A stretch of 64,000 bases of DNA from Pararge aegeria (taxonomy: Eukaryota; Arthropoda; Insecta; Lepidoptera; Nymphalidae): positions 20,230,001 through 20,294,000 of the forward strand of contig NC_053185.1 in NCBI RefSeq assembly GCF_905163445.1, in the 5' to 3' direction. Below the pieces are notes generated by a model. The model was given only the letters and a program-made list of their open reading frames with translations. It was not told the origin of the DNA and made no database searches. A program made the translations under genes and the position numbers. This document shows positions 31,601 to 44,500 of this stretch, piece by piece; positions within the stretch are counted from its first letter, which is position 1, and every line of letters begins with the position of its first letter.

Positions 31601-34256
31601 GCTACTCATGATACATGACAATTATTGAATCAAACATAGTTTTAAGTAAAATAAAAAATTTATTTAATTATGTAAATTTAGAAAACCATTTAAAATTGTG
31701 TGTAAAACGTTGTAAGGAACAATAAAGTTACTATGGTTATTATACTCTGAGCAGACCATTCATTTGACATCCATTCCACGGGGAGCATGAAAATGATTGT
31801 TCCGCCATGTTGGATTAACAACGACGTCACCTAGCTGCGCGCAGTGGTGATCGTGCGCTAACTCGCAGGGCTGGCGGGCGACGCCAAGCTGGTGGAGCTG
31901 GGCGGGCCGCCGTACCTGTTGCCGCGCGTGCGGCGCGACCGGCTCTACGACCTGGCCGCGCTGCTGCGCCACCTGCGCCGCGACCCCGCGCTGCTGGCCG
32001 GCGCGGGCGCGGGCCCGTGGCCGCACGCCGGCGTCAACTGCGAGGTGAGTCCGGGGAACCTTGAGCATTGCTGAGTACCGACCCGACGGGTGAGGTCGCA
32101 GATGTATTTACAGGCGCATCAGACTTAATACGTACACGTCAAGTTGATAGACGCAGGGCGGCCGGTTGCTGGACGTTTTCCTCGCATGAACTACTCAGTG
32201 TTGCTCGGTTTATAAGCGATGGTTCTCCACTTACCGTTAGTCGGGTCATGTGCTTGGTCCGCCAATTATTACTATTTAAAAAAAATATTACGAAGAAAGT
32301 GCACTCAGAAGGTTCCGTACATTGTGAGATTGTAAAATCAGCAAATCGGTAGGTACTTTTTAAATTCCATCACTTGTGCCAAGTAAACTGAACATTAAAT
32401 AATTTAAAGTTTAATTTTTAGACCTTAAAATTTTCATATTCAAGAAGATCCTGCCGCGGTGATCAGATTTAAGGAATCTCAATTTTGCTTTATAAAATCT
32501 TCACAATTCCTTTTGAAGGGGCCACGATATGTTTGCTTAATCTGAGCAACCTGTTCAATGAATCTGAAATTAGTGCATATTTTGGACTGTTCTTCCTCCG
32601 AATATTATCGACGTTCTCAGTTCTCCCTATTTGAAAAAGCGCTCATAAATATTCATATATCTTCAGGGCATAATCAACTTGTACGTGAACGAGGGCCAGG
32701 TGACCCAGGGCTCGCGCATCGTGACCGTGGAGCCGGTGGGCGCGCCCAAGGGCAGCGGGGGCTACCTGCAGCGACAGCTGCCCAGCAACGAGACCCGGAC
32801 TGCGCTGCTCGGGAACTACCTGCTCTCCGAGGGCAAGCCTGGCAAGGTTTGAGCATTTAGCAACGATTGCCCATTTACCATCTTGTCACATGCTAATTCA
32901 AAATATACTTCTTGTTTCTTATTGCAGGTTATTAAAGTAGTTGCGAAAAAGAGGATTGGCGAATCGAACTTCATCACTGCCATCAGGGAGGCCCTTAAAG
33001 AGCATTACGGTGATAAAGTAGTCGGTAAATATACCCAACTTTATACCAAAATAAAACATAGTAGAAATAAAAAGAAACCTAATATCAACAAAGCTTTACT
33101 CTTATAGAATAGCGTTCTTTAACATGTATCGTTACTGACTTTAGGTTTGATCACATTGATTGCTTCTTATTCAAGATCGAAGATGTAAGAAGTATTCTTC
33201 GCTAGTTCTGGGTATTTTATTAGTATGTGGCGATTGCGTTGAACGAAACGTTGATTTCCGAACGAAGCAGTCGTCACTTTTTGAACGTCAACATTGTAGA
33301 TTGTTGCAATTAAGTTAATCTTTACACCCAACCAGTAAAGTAAGTATTCCATGAATCCCCTCTGATACGAAATTTCAACCTAGACTGTTGAGTAAGTGAC
33401 TGCTGCGTCGCTTCGTTCGGAAATCAACGTTTCGTTCGACGCAGTCGCCGCAAGGAGGTAATGCAACAGTTGTAGCGTGTGTCTGTTGCGGCGCGCAGGG
33501 CTGGGCGGCGCGTTCGTGCTCCGCGCGGGGCGCGTCAAGCACCACGTGATGCCGGACTTCAGCGCGACGCCCGTGCGCACGGACGCGGAGGTGGACGCGT
33601 GGCTGCACTACTTCGACATGCGCGCGCCCATCACGCACGTGGGCACGCTCGTCAGCGGCGACCTGGTAACTAGCGCCGCGCCCCGGTGTGGCACGCATGG
33701 CACTGGCGCCTTACTTAGCCACATGTTTATTAAACGAATAGCTGACAGCGACGACGTGACGTTTTCCCTACGCACGTAAAGTTGAACTACAGCGAGTTAC
33801 AGCCTTGCTCTTCGTCGTCTTTCTTCTATTGAAATGCCTATATATCGTTTTGGGCCTGCTTGAAATCGTAATATTTATTGTAAGGTAATATTTATCAATG
33901 ACCTGGTACTGTTGTATGTCAGCAACATGGTACCGCCGGTTGAAATCTGGGGAGTAGTTTCGTCACTCGTTATTCGTTTGAAAACTACTCATTCCCATAC
34001 TCGGATAATTTTAGAAGATGAATTCTTATGCAACGTTTAATAGTACAAGGGTGCAGCGGCACTAACTCTGCCCTCCGCTCAGGGCCTGGACCTGCGCGTG
34101 CAGCACTTCCACGGGTTCAGCCAGCACGGCGACGGCGGCCACTACCACTACGACACCACGCCCGGCGAGGTGCACTACGAGGGCTACTTCGCGCTGGCCG
34201 ACTCCGTCGTGCGCGTCGACGCGCCCGCAGAGACGCACGCCGTCGGCCGGGACTGA
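28625..34256 (+). CDS. C11orf54/PTD012-type ester hydrolase (DUF1907), 324 aa
   Basis: This is a homologue of human ester hydrolase C11orf54 (PTD012), a zinc metalloenzyme with ester-cleaving activity in vitro. Coding exons are 28625-28706, 29931-30029, 31869-32044, 32667-32846, 32928-33024, 33499-33665 and 34083-34256. All have GT-AG borders with consistent phases, giving 324 residues against 315 in human. Landmarks are CPDLTQQPFNL (exon 2), ELGGPPYLLPRV (3), GNYLLSEGKPGKV (4/5), NFITAIREALKEHYGDK (5), GGAFVLRAGRVKHHVMP (6) and GGHYHYDTTP with the end ETHAVGRD (7). His275, His277 and His287 form His-x-His-x9-His and match the human zinc ligands with an offset of nine. The ATG at 28625 follows an acceptor at 28617, so the start is well placed. 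It is a cytosolic or nuclear protein with no signal peptide. It sits downstream of VPS13D in the same orientation but 4 kb away, with no sign of co-transcription. Confidence 0.95.
28822..29390 (-). mobile_element. 5'-truncated LINE inserted antisense in ester hydrolase intron 1
   Basis: The reverse strand encodes KSLMYVHKNVSKIKRKCDCN, then KLAVQYTRLHKISNSFKGNC, then IQFYNKLPVDILGMSLKQFK and SYYSIKDYVND, a CR1/Jockey-like C-terminus open for about 100 codons. Further along the reverse strand comes a 3' UTR ending at GTGCCATCTATGTGCCTATT and then AATAAAGAAATATTTGACTTTG (28826-28860), the typical lepidopteran LINE 3' tail. The C-terminal tail of the ORF is nearly intact, so this is one of the younger insertions in the window. 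Confidence 0.85.
29540..29700 (-). repeat. SINE-like copy (family C), partial
   Basis: The stretch around 29655-29690 (CCAAGTGCGGATTGGTGGAC TCCACAC) matches copies at 49085-49115 and 52345-52375. The upstream part (CTGCTGCTGGACAAATGGG) is divergent. It lies in ester hydrolase intron 1, downstream of the LINE. Confidence 0.5.
30247..30293. repeat. Perfect 22-bp inverted repeat with 3-base loop
   Basis: Arms 30247-30268 and 30272-30293 are exact reverse complements (inner sequence CCTCAGTGCAA), with loop ATC. It lies in intron 2 of the ester hydrolase gene. The tight loop suggests a recent palindromic event or a small foldback element rather than a microRNA precursor, which normally has a larger loop and mismatches. 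Confidence 0.9.
31440..31620 (+). mobile_element. RTE-type LINE C-terminal fragment
   Basis: The + strand reads RRRGRPLRRWSDDIL and, after a one-base shift, TQIAGKTWARAAMYRKSW. These are the conserved GRP..RW.DDI...AG..W...A..R..W elements of the RTE C-terminal region. It lies in ester hydrolase intron 2, in sense orientation, and is frameshifted. Confidence 0.75.
32110..32300 (-). repeat. SINE-like copy (family A) in ester hydrolase intron 3
   Basis: On the reverse strand this block shows the family A marks seen at 47278 and 58260: a pyrimidine-rich start, GACCAAGCACATGACCCG (cf. GCCAAGCAGATGGTCAG), AAGTGGAGAACCATCGCTTATAAA (cf. GTGGAAAACCA...) and a degraded remainder. Copy boundaries are approximate. 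Confidence 0.5.
33225..33450. repeat. Foldback element with about 45-bp inverted repeats
   Basis: The left arm (about 33227-33275, with GAACGAAACGTTGATTTCCG) and right arm (about 33393-33450, with CGGAAATCAACGTTTCGTTC) are reverse complements with a few mismatches, separated by about 120 bases. It lies in ester hydrolase intron 5, just before exon 6. It is probably a MITE-like or foldback insertion. Confidence 0.75.
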
Positions 34257-34315
34257 CGCACGCACGCACCAGCCTTACGGGAAAAACACTTTACGAGCCT
34301 AAAAATGTACAGTGT

Positions 34316-34321
34316 AATAAA
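34316..34321 (+). terminator. Polyadenylation signal of the ester hydrolase gene
   Basis: A canonical AATAAA lies 60 bases after the stop codon, followed by an AT-rich region. It would give a very short 3' UTR. No competing signal lies nearer. Confidence 0.7.
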
Positions 34322-34850
34322 AACAATATATATATTTATTTATATACAGGGTTAAATAAAAGTACCAGAAAGCTCACAGCCTGTAGTTGTTTACTAAAGA
34401 ATTGTGGAACAAAAGGTTCTATTATACTAACAACTTTTGTTCTATAATTTTTTTAACTATATAGTTTGTGATATATTAAACATTGAATACATAGGTACTA
34501 CTTGTTTTTACTGTGATGTAAACCACCAACAGCGCGGGAACCACGACTCTATCGCGCGGTCGCTGAATCGCTCGCTAATGTGGCAGAAATAAGTATATTT
34601 AATTGCAAGTACCATTCTGTATACTTATAACTATTTTTATAAATAGTGATCGTTAATTCCTTACTTGGACCTTTTCATTATTTTCAATGAAATTGTTGTA
34701 CAGAAGCATCCACAAGACTGCGACACGGATTCAATCTAGAAAAAAAATCTCGGGCCTCACTAGTTTAAGAAACCGTTATTTTAACTAGTTGTGTTGCATT
34801 TAAGTTTTGCTATTCTATTCCATCCCAAAAATGTGGGTTCGAATAACGCC

Positions 34851-34902
34851 GGTGCCATGAGACTTAAAGCAGTTAGGGTGCCATGAGACTTAAAGCAGTT
34901 AG
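34851..34902. repeat. Tandem duplication, 2 x 26 bp
   Basis: The unit starting GGTGCCATGAGACTTAAAGC occurs exactly twice head to tail (34851-34876 and 34877-34902). It is a local tandem duplication with no visible function. Confidence 0.95.
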
Positions 34903-37580
34903 AATGGTGTTTTAGTTGTAAGCTGTTGACATCAAATCGTTGGTCGTGGTCGTTTTACGGCAATTCAATAGCAAATTCACCTGAGAAATAAATTCAGATC
35001 TTAAGGAAACTATAACAGCCTTTTAAAAACGTATCACAAGTGACCTTTCACTATTATTTTGAACACCACGCAGTTTCTGTAGTAGCTCAATTATTTTTCA
35101 TGGAAAGATAAAAGGAAATTAAACTATTTTCATGTGGAAACTGGTTTATTTACACTAACTGCTCCCTCGTAAACATTTCATTTCGTACTTTTTCCGAGCA
35201 CATCAAATAGCAATTATAATAATTTTTGATGGGTGTCGAGTAATTGCTCGATTCGATGGAATGAATTAATATTCAGTTTTAAATTTATTAATACAAAAAT
35301 AGACAAATCGACACAACGCTTTTAGGTGTAAATGTTTGATATAACAAATTGAGATCCAGTTTTACACCAACGCTGAATTTATAGAAGCGGTATTTAAATT
35401 CATTTTTCAAAGTCTTATAGAAAGTGTATTGTTTTTTTTTTATTCTAAACTTCACACAGCCCATATTATTATAATGCTGGGTCTCCACGTGCGTACACGC
35501 TCGATGTTCTCTTTTGTACCTTTAGGCAAAGTCGCAAATAGCTACGTTGTATGCTATAAAGCTTGTTCGTCGAACGTGTATCTACGGAACCCAGAAGCAA
35601 TGCTCATTTCACACGGGCAGGGCATGCACAATAAATAATTTGTACACTACAAGAGCGGGCTACAAAAAAAAACTTTCGGCAAGAGTTGTTGCTTTAAAGC
35701 ATGCTTGATTTTTCATTGTACCTAAAGGTAACAATTATTATTTATTCAAGCATTCAGCTGTATGTCTTGAAATCTTAGCTTTTGCAACTTAATTGTGGTC
35801 TGGCTATTAAATACATAAATGCCATCGTTCAGTTTTCTCTTATTGTCGAGGATATAGCAAGTTAAGCTTAATGTCAAGTTCATAGAGTACAACGACATAT
35901 GCCTGTCTCCGTATAAAATAAGCATTTGTTCCTAATCGAAATTTTCCAATATCAATACCACATTAAACACTTAGCTAACCTAACACTTACATACGCCGTT
36001 TACATACATTTGCGAATTACTGCTTCTTGTCATTCTATTAATTCCAGGTATTTACAATTTTTATCTCTCGATCGCAACTCATGAAAATAAAGTATTCCGT
36101 AATAAATATTAGTGTACAAAGAATCGTCACTGTAAATAAAAACAAAATTAGGTACATAATATAAAAATAATGAGAAATAAATGTTTGTTTTTTTAATCAA
36201 AAAATATCTTTCTTCATAATTATTCAGTTTTTACATTTCTGTGGGGGGGACCCGTAGTGTTTTCCACACTACGTGTAAAATTTGATGGTTCTTCTTGATT
36301 CTAAAGTCCCGACAACATTCCTTTTTGTACTGAAATTTTTTTATTATTATCATAACAATCTAGTTATTGTCAGACGATAAGATGATTCTCACAGAATAGA
36401 GCTAGGACGTATACATAGAGGATACATAATTGAGACCCACAACGCTCCTCGCATAAGGGGTTCAGTTTTTGCTTGGGGTGAAACTATAAGTGCGAAGAAA
36501 CTTAGCATCGAATGCCTTATTATTAAAAATACTAAAAAATTTTAAAGCTTTACGAAAAATATGAATCGAGAAACCAGGTGTCTTACCACGTACCTTTTCA
36601 CTTTATTAACTCTGGCAAGTTCGTTTCTCTCATACGTCATTGGTTCCCGTTCTCCAAGAGCAAGACAAGGGTAGAGCAGATAACTAATTAACTAATATAC
36701 TTATCTAGAAGCATTTGTTCGTGCACGTACGTGAGCGTCCATCAGCAACTATCGCATGAGCTACATGTCGTTTGCTAAAAATATCAACTGTCCTTACAGT
36801 GTGAGCACGCTCGAGTATTCTGATCTACGAAGTAAGTTTTGGTTAAGTTTTCATATGTTCTGTGGAACCTATCGTCTTCAGATAAAGTGGGGACTTTTAT
36901 TTGCTTGTTCCATAGAACGAAAATATTTTTTTATTTTCAAATAATGACGAAATGAATACTAATCACTCGTTCTTTGGAACTGGTCGTCTGGTCAACCATT
37001 TATCCATGTACTATTGGCCTTCTAGGTGTGAGCATGGACTCTAAACAAAATGAAAGAACACTAGTTAGTGTCCCGTACAGCATCGGCTAATATGCGGACA
37101 GCCGTGCGCCGAAAGAGTATATAATATACAAAAACCCATGTTTATCTAGGACCATTCCTATAGGAAAAAATAATCCGAAGTGGCAAAATAAGATTTATCC
37201 AATTTTGATTCATGATTTCCAATTAATACACCTTTTATAAATGTTCCAAAAGGTATTTTTTTTTGTGAAAGTAATGCCATAACAGGGGCAAAAGTAATTG
37301 TATTTTTAAGGTCTGAAAAGCCACGCAAGATGGAGAAAATGGTTGTTTTCTTGACAAGGATGGAATGGAACTGTACTATCTCAAAGTGCTAAGCAGTTTG
37401 CTCGTTAAGAGTTATTTCTCGATTAGAGTTTTACAGTGGTTATACCGCGTATAACAAGCTATAAAATATATAGCCAGTGTACAGCTCTTTTATAAACTTT
37501 TTTTCGTTGGAGTCTTTCAGAGAATTATTTTGCAAACACTGTGACAAAGACGTGTTGTGTGATTGTAAATGACAGAGACG

Positions 37581-37644
37581 CAAAAGTTGTAACAGTAATA
37601 GATTTTAAGTGAGAGCTTAAAATCTATTTCTGTAACAACTTTTG
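37581..37644. repeat. Near-perfect 29-bp hairpin
   Basis: Left arm 37581-37609 and right arm 37616-37644 pair with only two mismatches around the loop TGAGAG. The outer arm begins CAAAAGTTGT. The shape (64 bases, two mismatches, 6-base loop) could be a microRNA-like precursor or a foldback element. No flanking transcription signal is visible. Confidence 0.85.
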
Positions 37645-38269
37645 TGACGAAAGGTAAGTAGGTAGTACATATATAACATTTTCAAATGTGGCACAATATT
37701 CCATTCAATGAAATCAGTTTGTATATAGACGTAAAAAAAATTTAGTAATCGAAGTTTATTATCTAAACCAATGTTTTTGTAAACAAATATACGACTAACC
37801 TACGAATGTATTGAGTAAAAATAATATTTACACTAACAATTCCTATTTTGATTCGTTAAAAAACTTAAATAAATAATCGTTTGAGAATGAGCTTTCGATT
37901 ATAACTGAAAATGTTTTTTTATAATGATTGATCGTGACACATAATAAGTATTTATTAGAATATTACCAGTCGATACTAACACACCCGCACATTCGATACC
38001 ACAGCCTACGGCCAATATACAACTAATCTAGTAACAATGTAATCTGTGACTTGATTATCACAAAATGTGTGTTATTACATCACACGATCGACATAAACGT
38101 CAGTCGTTTATAGCACGACTCGACGTCGACCGTGTAGGTAATAACACCGAATATCGGAAATCAAAGTTAGGCACTAAACTGATCCCAGATTTATCGTTAA
38201 AGACCCTCATACGGAGTTTATTAATTGCTAAATTGAATCGTAAATATAAACTGTAGAATGATGTCTCAC

Positions 38270-38275
38270 TTTATT
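38270..38275 (-). terminator. Polyadenylation signal of the RNF34-like gene
   Basis: The reverse strand carries AATAAA 314 bases downstream of the stop codon at 38589. The interval between (38276-38588) would be the 3' UTR and is purine-rich on the + strand near the stop. Other weaker signals could be used. Confidence 0.5.
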
Positions 38276-38588
38276 CCTGCTGGCATATAGCCCAGCAATT
38301 ATTTATATACTATGCGAAAACAACCAAATCACTAGCTCTAACTAAGTAATTCCGTGTTTCTAGTCATCAATTAATATTTGACAAGGGCACTTCTTGACAT
38401 TATTATTGTTTCTTGTTTTTGTATATCTATCTAATAATAAACAGTTTAGGCGTAGGAAGCATCGACGGTCGACAGGTCAAGGGAGGGAAGGAGTTAGGGG
38501 AAGGGGCAGAAGGCCGAGAAACGGAAGGCATTCCTTCGGGAGAAGTCAGGGAAAGGGGGTCGAGAGCACGAGGCGCGGGCGGCGCCGG

Positions 38589-41500
38589 CTAGGAGCGGAA
38601 GAAGCGCACGGCGCGCACGACGTACTGGCGGCAGATGGGGCACTCGGCCAGCTGCTTGGAGCACGCCGTGCACGCGGCGATGTGGCCGCACTCCAGCAGC
38701 ACGCACTCCAGCGGGGCCGCCATGCAGATCTTGCAGCTGTCTTCTATGGGCAGGTTGTCGACTTCTGCGGGACATGCGGGTCGGTTATCAGCGACGGCCG
38801 TGAGCATGGGCGACGGACGGAGCCGCGCCGGCGAACGCCGCGATCGGTTCGGCACAGAAAACCTCGGTAGATGCCACTCGGACGACATTAATTTTAAATA
38901 TTGGATAGAAGCAGGCATCACTCCGAGGTATTCCACGAGCGCCACGTCCGCGAGTGGAAGCGCGGGTCGACACTCACGGTCTTTGTACTTGGCGTGGTCG
39001 CGCCACAGCAGCTTGGCGCGCTCCAGCAGGTCGGCGCGCTCCAGGCAGCCGCGGTACTGCACGCGGTTGCGCCCCAGCAGCTCCTTCAGCTGCTTGGCGC
39101 TCAGCCGCTCCAGCTCCGACGCCCGCCGCAGCCGCGCCAGCGACACCGCCGCGGGGGGGCTCTCTGCGGGGGGCCAGTCGCCAGCAGAAATATAACACTT
39201 ACGATGCCTATTATTTTTCTCTATGCACATACTGAGATATTTTTTCATAGTCAAATTCATATATTTCAAGTTGAAATAAATTCGAGGCCTACTTTATGAG
39301 CACTTTTGAAACTTCAAGTATGTATGTTTGTAGTGACACTACCGGCGATCCGAAAAGAAGATTCTACGCACCCCGTCGTTTTCGGTTTAGACGTACAGAT
39401 TAGTCGACGGCTGCGACCCTCACCTTCGGAGGAGTCGTTGTGTTCCGCGGGTATGATGTCCTCGTGCAGGCTGGTGGTGCCGGCGGAGCCCCGGCTGGCG
39501 GCCGACAGCGCCGACTCGCTGCGCAGCTCCAGCGACGACGCGGCGCGCTGCGGCGTGCCGCGCTCCGCCGCCCGCAGCAGCACGTCGGAGTCTGCGCACG
39601 CCTGCGTTACTGCCGCACACATGCTCGTGCATGCGCACGTCAAACTATGGCTGCGAGCGGTCCATCCCACATTGCCATTTTAAACTACTTAAGATGCCAC
39701 CTGGTTAGACCAATTATTCACACCCAGCTTTTTTGACACTCTTTGGACTTTTCTATAATTTGGTACAAACAACTACGAATTACATATTACGCTGAAATAT
39801 GTATTGGCAATAGACTGTCATTACTCTAACATCTTTAAATTTGTCTCACAATGACTCTCGGACCCATTCTATAGATCGCACGAACGGGCCGTTCTGTATT
39901 TTGCAGAATAAGTGATGTCATACAGATCTTTTGTTATTATTTAATTTCAAATTTGAACCTGATGAAATGCATTTCATTCGTGTTGACATTAAGTAGACGT
40001 CGATTTATATTACTACTTTCTACATTAGAGAATATTTTTGGTGTGAGTTACAAATACGGTGGGTTCGAAGAATGGTTACCGTATGAATGTTTTCCCAACG
40101 TCGGAAAAATATTTGTTAGTAGAAAAATATACAAAACATTCAACGCTAATTCATAGTAACGGCAGTTTTGGTTGGGTACATCTTGTCAGAAAGGCATTCT
40201 TTCAAGGGCCGTACAATATTAAAATAAGTTCTAGCTAGTAATATGACGCAATATGGTATCGCATTATTTAAAGCTAAAATTGTATCGATACGAATCTCGG
40301 CACTAGTAGCATGTGTGGGAGGACACACGCCATGACCCTGCTGAAACACTTATGCGACCTGCATAATTTTGTTATTGTGTACTCTGTGACTACTCATAAA
40401 TATGAAGCGAGTTACTGAATAAATATGAATAATCGTAACAGAATGCACAAAGAATCAACTGCGCAAGAGATGAGCTGATAGTGGTACAGATAAATCTTTC
40501 CTTTGTCGTTTCATGGCAACTAGAAACGAAGCGAATAGAAACGTTCCGTGGATCTCAAACGGAAGATAGATTTACGATTCATCAGGTCAGGTCAGATATT
40601 CAAATGCAATTTAAGTTTTTTTCACTGATCAACACTCCGATCGTTGTCTTTCGGAATGGAGGATAAGCGGATGCTGTCTGGCTACACACCAATATTAGTA
40701 TTATAGTAGTCACAAAACCGCCGGGTTCTGTAACTACTGGTTGGCGAGACTGACCGTTGGGCAGCGGGTCCGCGGGCCGGAACACGAACTCCCAGCCGGT
40801 GTCGGCCAGGTCCTCGATCTCGTAACAGTCCGTGGTGTCCACGCGCACCGCCTCCACCGGGCTAGCGGCCAACGCACTGGCGCCCAACGAGCTGGCGCCC
40901 GCCACCGATGCCGCTTCCTGCTCCGGCGCAGGAACGCGGACGTCGCGCTCGCCGCCTTCACATACAAGTTATCCCCGCGGTTTACACACGTTTACTATCC
41001 ATTTAAAATAGTCCTGCCATCAAACAATATGGACTAGCCGGCTGAGACAATCTGGTATGATGAGTTGAAATGCCGTTTTAACTTTTTCTTTTTCCTCGGC
41101 TCATGTTAAATAGCCCACACCTTACGACTTTTCTCGAGAATCAGGCAGTCTAATGAAAATAACAAATCTAACTTGTATTTCCAATGATTTGCGCTTTTAT
41201 CAGTTTCGATCTAGAATAGATCCGTAAAATAAATTAGTGAGATTGGGGCTTTCTACGTGCGAAAATGACTCGCTATCCCAAGATCTAAATCAAGTTTTAC
41301 CCAAGTGTATTTTATGTTTTAAACCAGAGTCGGCGCACCAACGACCTCTACAAGATTGGGTCAGGTAGTGTAATGCTGATTTATGCCTATCCTGCGGTTT
41401 CAGCGGCACAATGTTTAAGCAATATTATTTATAAGTTGTGCAAGGGGACGGCTCGCCGGTACCTACTCGTTCATCATCAATAATATAGCTGGCATTGATG

Positions 41501-44500
41501 AGTCGGAATATTATGGTCTTGGGTATACCTACACATGAATCGTAGGACGGGAATTTTGCACAACAATCCCGATGCTCGAATGCGAAATTTAATATTAGCG
41601 ATCCAGTTCCATGATATCGCTAGATGTACTATTTTCATTATAGGAATAAAAGAAATACGAAATCGAAATATTGTTTTAAACTACTATATGGTTATTATAA
41701 CAATACTAGTCCCGGCGAACTTCGTGCCGCGGATCATTTTTTTTTTTATGAATGTTATATTTTAATACTGATTATCCTATTCCGGTTCTATATAGCCGTT
41801 CTTGAGTTATAAAAGGTTAGTTACACATCTTTCTTTTATATATACCTATAGATTATTATTTTTTCTGATAATGTTTAAGCTTACTGTACAAACATACCTA
41901 AAAACACTACCATAAAAATGATAATGGCTATGTAGTTATATGCATTATAAGTGGGAAGAGTGCTAGTTATACCAACAAAATCTCTCTATAACCTACGCAA
42001 AGTCTTTTGCCATATGAGTAATATGCTCTTATGAATTGAGGAGTTACATCTTTTATCAATAAACATAATTAGAAACTCATTTCATTCAAATAAAAAAAAA
42101 AAACACTTCATAGAGTTCATAAGATAAAGAGTAATTAAAGAACATCTCCCAATAACATCTCTTAACAATATTTCTCGTGGTTTTGCCAGTACACACACAG
42201 TATATATAAATTTCTTATACTGTGTCCAAATTAAAATTTTGCACATCATTTTAATTATTATTATTCCCGCCATAACGGAAAATAAAATTAATGTTATTAA
42301 AATTATCTTTAATGTATATTATATCTTTATTTATTATTTAGGTAACTTAGGACCATTTGTATATTTTTATTGACAAACAGCAACATAGGGCACAGATGAC
42401 ACAAACACAAACAAATATGGACTAAGAACACATCTAAGAATAACATAATTGTTTTACAATTCCTAATTTTCATAATTTCCTTAAATCTCTCTGATGCTGT
42501 ATGCATAGAAAATATGTTATTCTTCTTATGCATTGATAACTTTCAATTCTAAATTTATGAAAATAAATTCTATTTAAATTGATTAGAATTTGATCATAAA
42601 AAAAATTGCAGCATCATCAACAACATATTATAATGAAGTTGTTTCAATTACTAAGTTTAACCAAGATGTTGTGCGACACAAGAGTGTCTGCACTGCAGTT
42701 ATCAAACACATTGGATTCATCCCTATTCCTCACCTGGAGTGGGCGTGAAGCGTCGGTCGGGAATATCTGGTGGTTCATTGGTGGGCGAATGGACGTGCGA
42801 GGCGTTTCTGCAACTACCTGCAACAATAACGAAAACAACTGTTCCATAACAACTTTTAGGTTGAGGGTGAAGACCAAATGGACCAGTCACAGTCTGGATG
42901 GTCTGTGACTGGGCTACATTTGAAAGTATTATAAACTGCAATCATGTTACAACATTGCAGTAATGCTAATAAAGAATTCAACTTTTTCATTTAATTGTAC
43001 ATTTCTTGTAGAAAGCACTAATTAATAATTAGCAAGACTGTATTAAACATCAAATGCAGAAAGTGGTTTTACAAGTTTGACAGCTTCAGGCAAGTTTAGA
43101 GAGGTAATGTGTGCTGAATTTTTTTGTCATGTTACAATTTTTCTGAAAATTATGGGGGATTCCGAGGATATTTTACTAACAAAGAGGCCTGTTTATTAAT
43201 GACATGCATTCATTGACCATTATACAAAAATTTACAATTTGGATATCACAAATTGATGAGGGCACCATTTAAATTAAGAAAAAGCACAACAATCAAAATC
43301 CTCAAGCAGTGTCTGCAGAATGTGGTAACAAACATACACACAAACACATTGTGCTACCCCAAATCCATAAATATGTCTGTTCCTGGGTAGGAGAACACAT
43401 ACTTCTGAAGTCAGTGGTGTTAGGTTGCGAGGTGTTGGGATTGCGCAGGTCGAAGGCAGATGTGATGAACTCGTTGATGTTGGTGGTGATGCCCTTGAGC
43501 GTGGTGAAGGGACTGGCGCCGGAACGCGAGCCACGGCGCCGATACGCCGCACTGTTGACGTGTGACACGCACAGGTTCACTAGCTCCTCCTTCTCTGCAA
43601 TAGGGGTGTTTGGTTTTATATATTGTTTTAAAACATTCAAATATTTACTATGTTGTGTTGTACCCACTTCCTGCAGGTGTTGGCACTAATGGAAATTAAC
43701 AGAGAACGGGCAGCAGCATTCTCTGTGCAACTAGTATCATCTACTACAATCACCAACCCATCTTCCAAGCGAGCAATAAATGATAATGAGCAAACCCTCC
43801 AGTTGGGAGAAGCCTTTGGTCCAGCAGTGGGCTGTTATGGGCTACTGATGAAAGCTCAAAACATATACTGATATAGTATTTATCAATACGGATCACACAT
43901 AAATAATGCATTTATTGTTATTATCATTTTTGGCCTTTAACTACTACTGACTGCTTGGAAAGAATATTAAGCCATCAGTCCTGGAAAGTCAAAAGAACCT
44001 GAAGAGGGAGGAGAAAGACTTATACAATGATAACAATTTTTTTTTTCTCTATTCAGATTTTTCCTAAATAACCTCAGTCTAGGGACAAATAAAACAGAAT
44101 CAATTATTCAAATTATTTGAGCCATTTTCAAATGTTTCTGAGCCAATGGCTTAATTTTTATATTAATTTTTATACAGTTTAGATAACTAAATGAATAAAA
44201 TCTAACACTCATTAAACTGCCTTAAACTAAATTTCTATTGCATTTTGCATTGTAATCTTGTTTAAAAACCTATACCATATTACTGAAAGAATATTCACAA
44301 AGTTATGGTTACTTCAATGAATTCATCAATGGCAGATCAACTTGTTTTCAACTGAATACTCCAGAAATGTTTAAAATGATCACTTACCTACACATCCTCT
44401 GGTGGAGACATTCTGCCGTTGGAGAAAGTATTGCAGGTCCCGGACTTTAAGGTGTGCGATGTACTGCCTGGCCAAGGGTCGGGTGCTGAGGACGCGGCAG

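Larger units (their letters stand above)
34322..38269. other. Intergenic region between convergent genes
   Basis: I see no gene here. It holds a 26-bp direct duplication at 34851-34902, a fragment near 35865-35900 (TATAGCAAGTTAAGCTTAAT) resembling the MITE ends at 45113 and 45351, a 29-bp hairpin at 37581-37644 and AT-rich sequence. Open stretches at 35429-35638, 36756-36944 and 38065-38256 have no recognisable product. Confidence 0.6.

Noticed and set aside
43309..43689. Sense-strand frame of 126 codons over RNF34-like exon 2
   Set aside because: It is antisense to a well-supported exon and crosses its splice sites.
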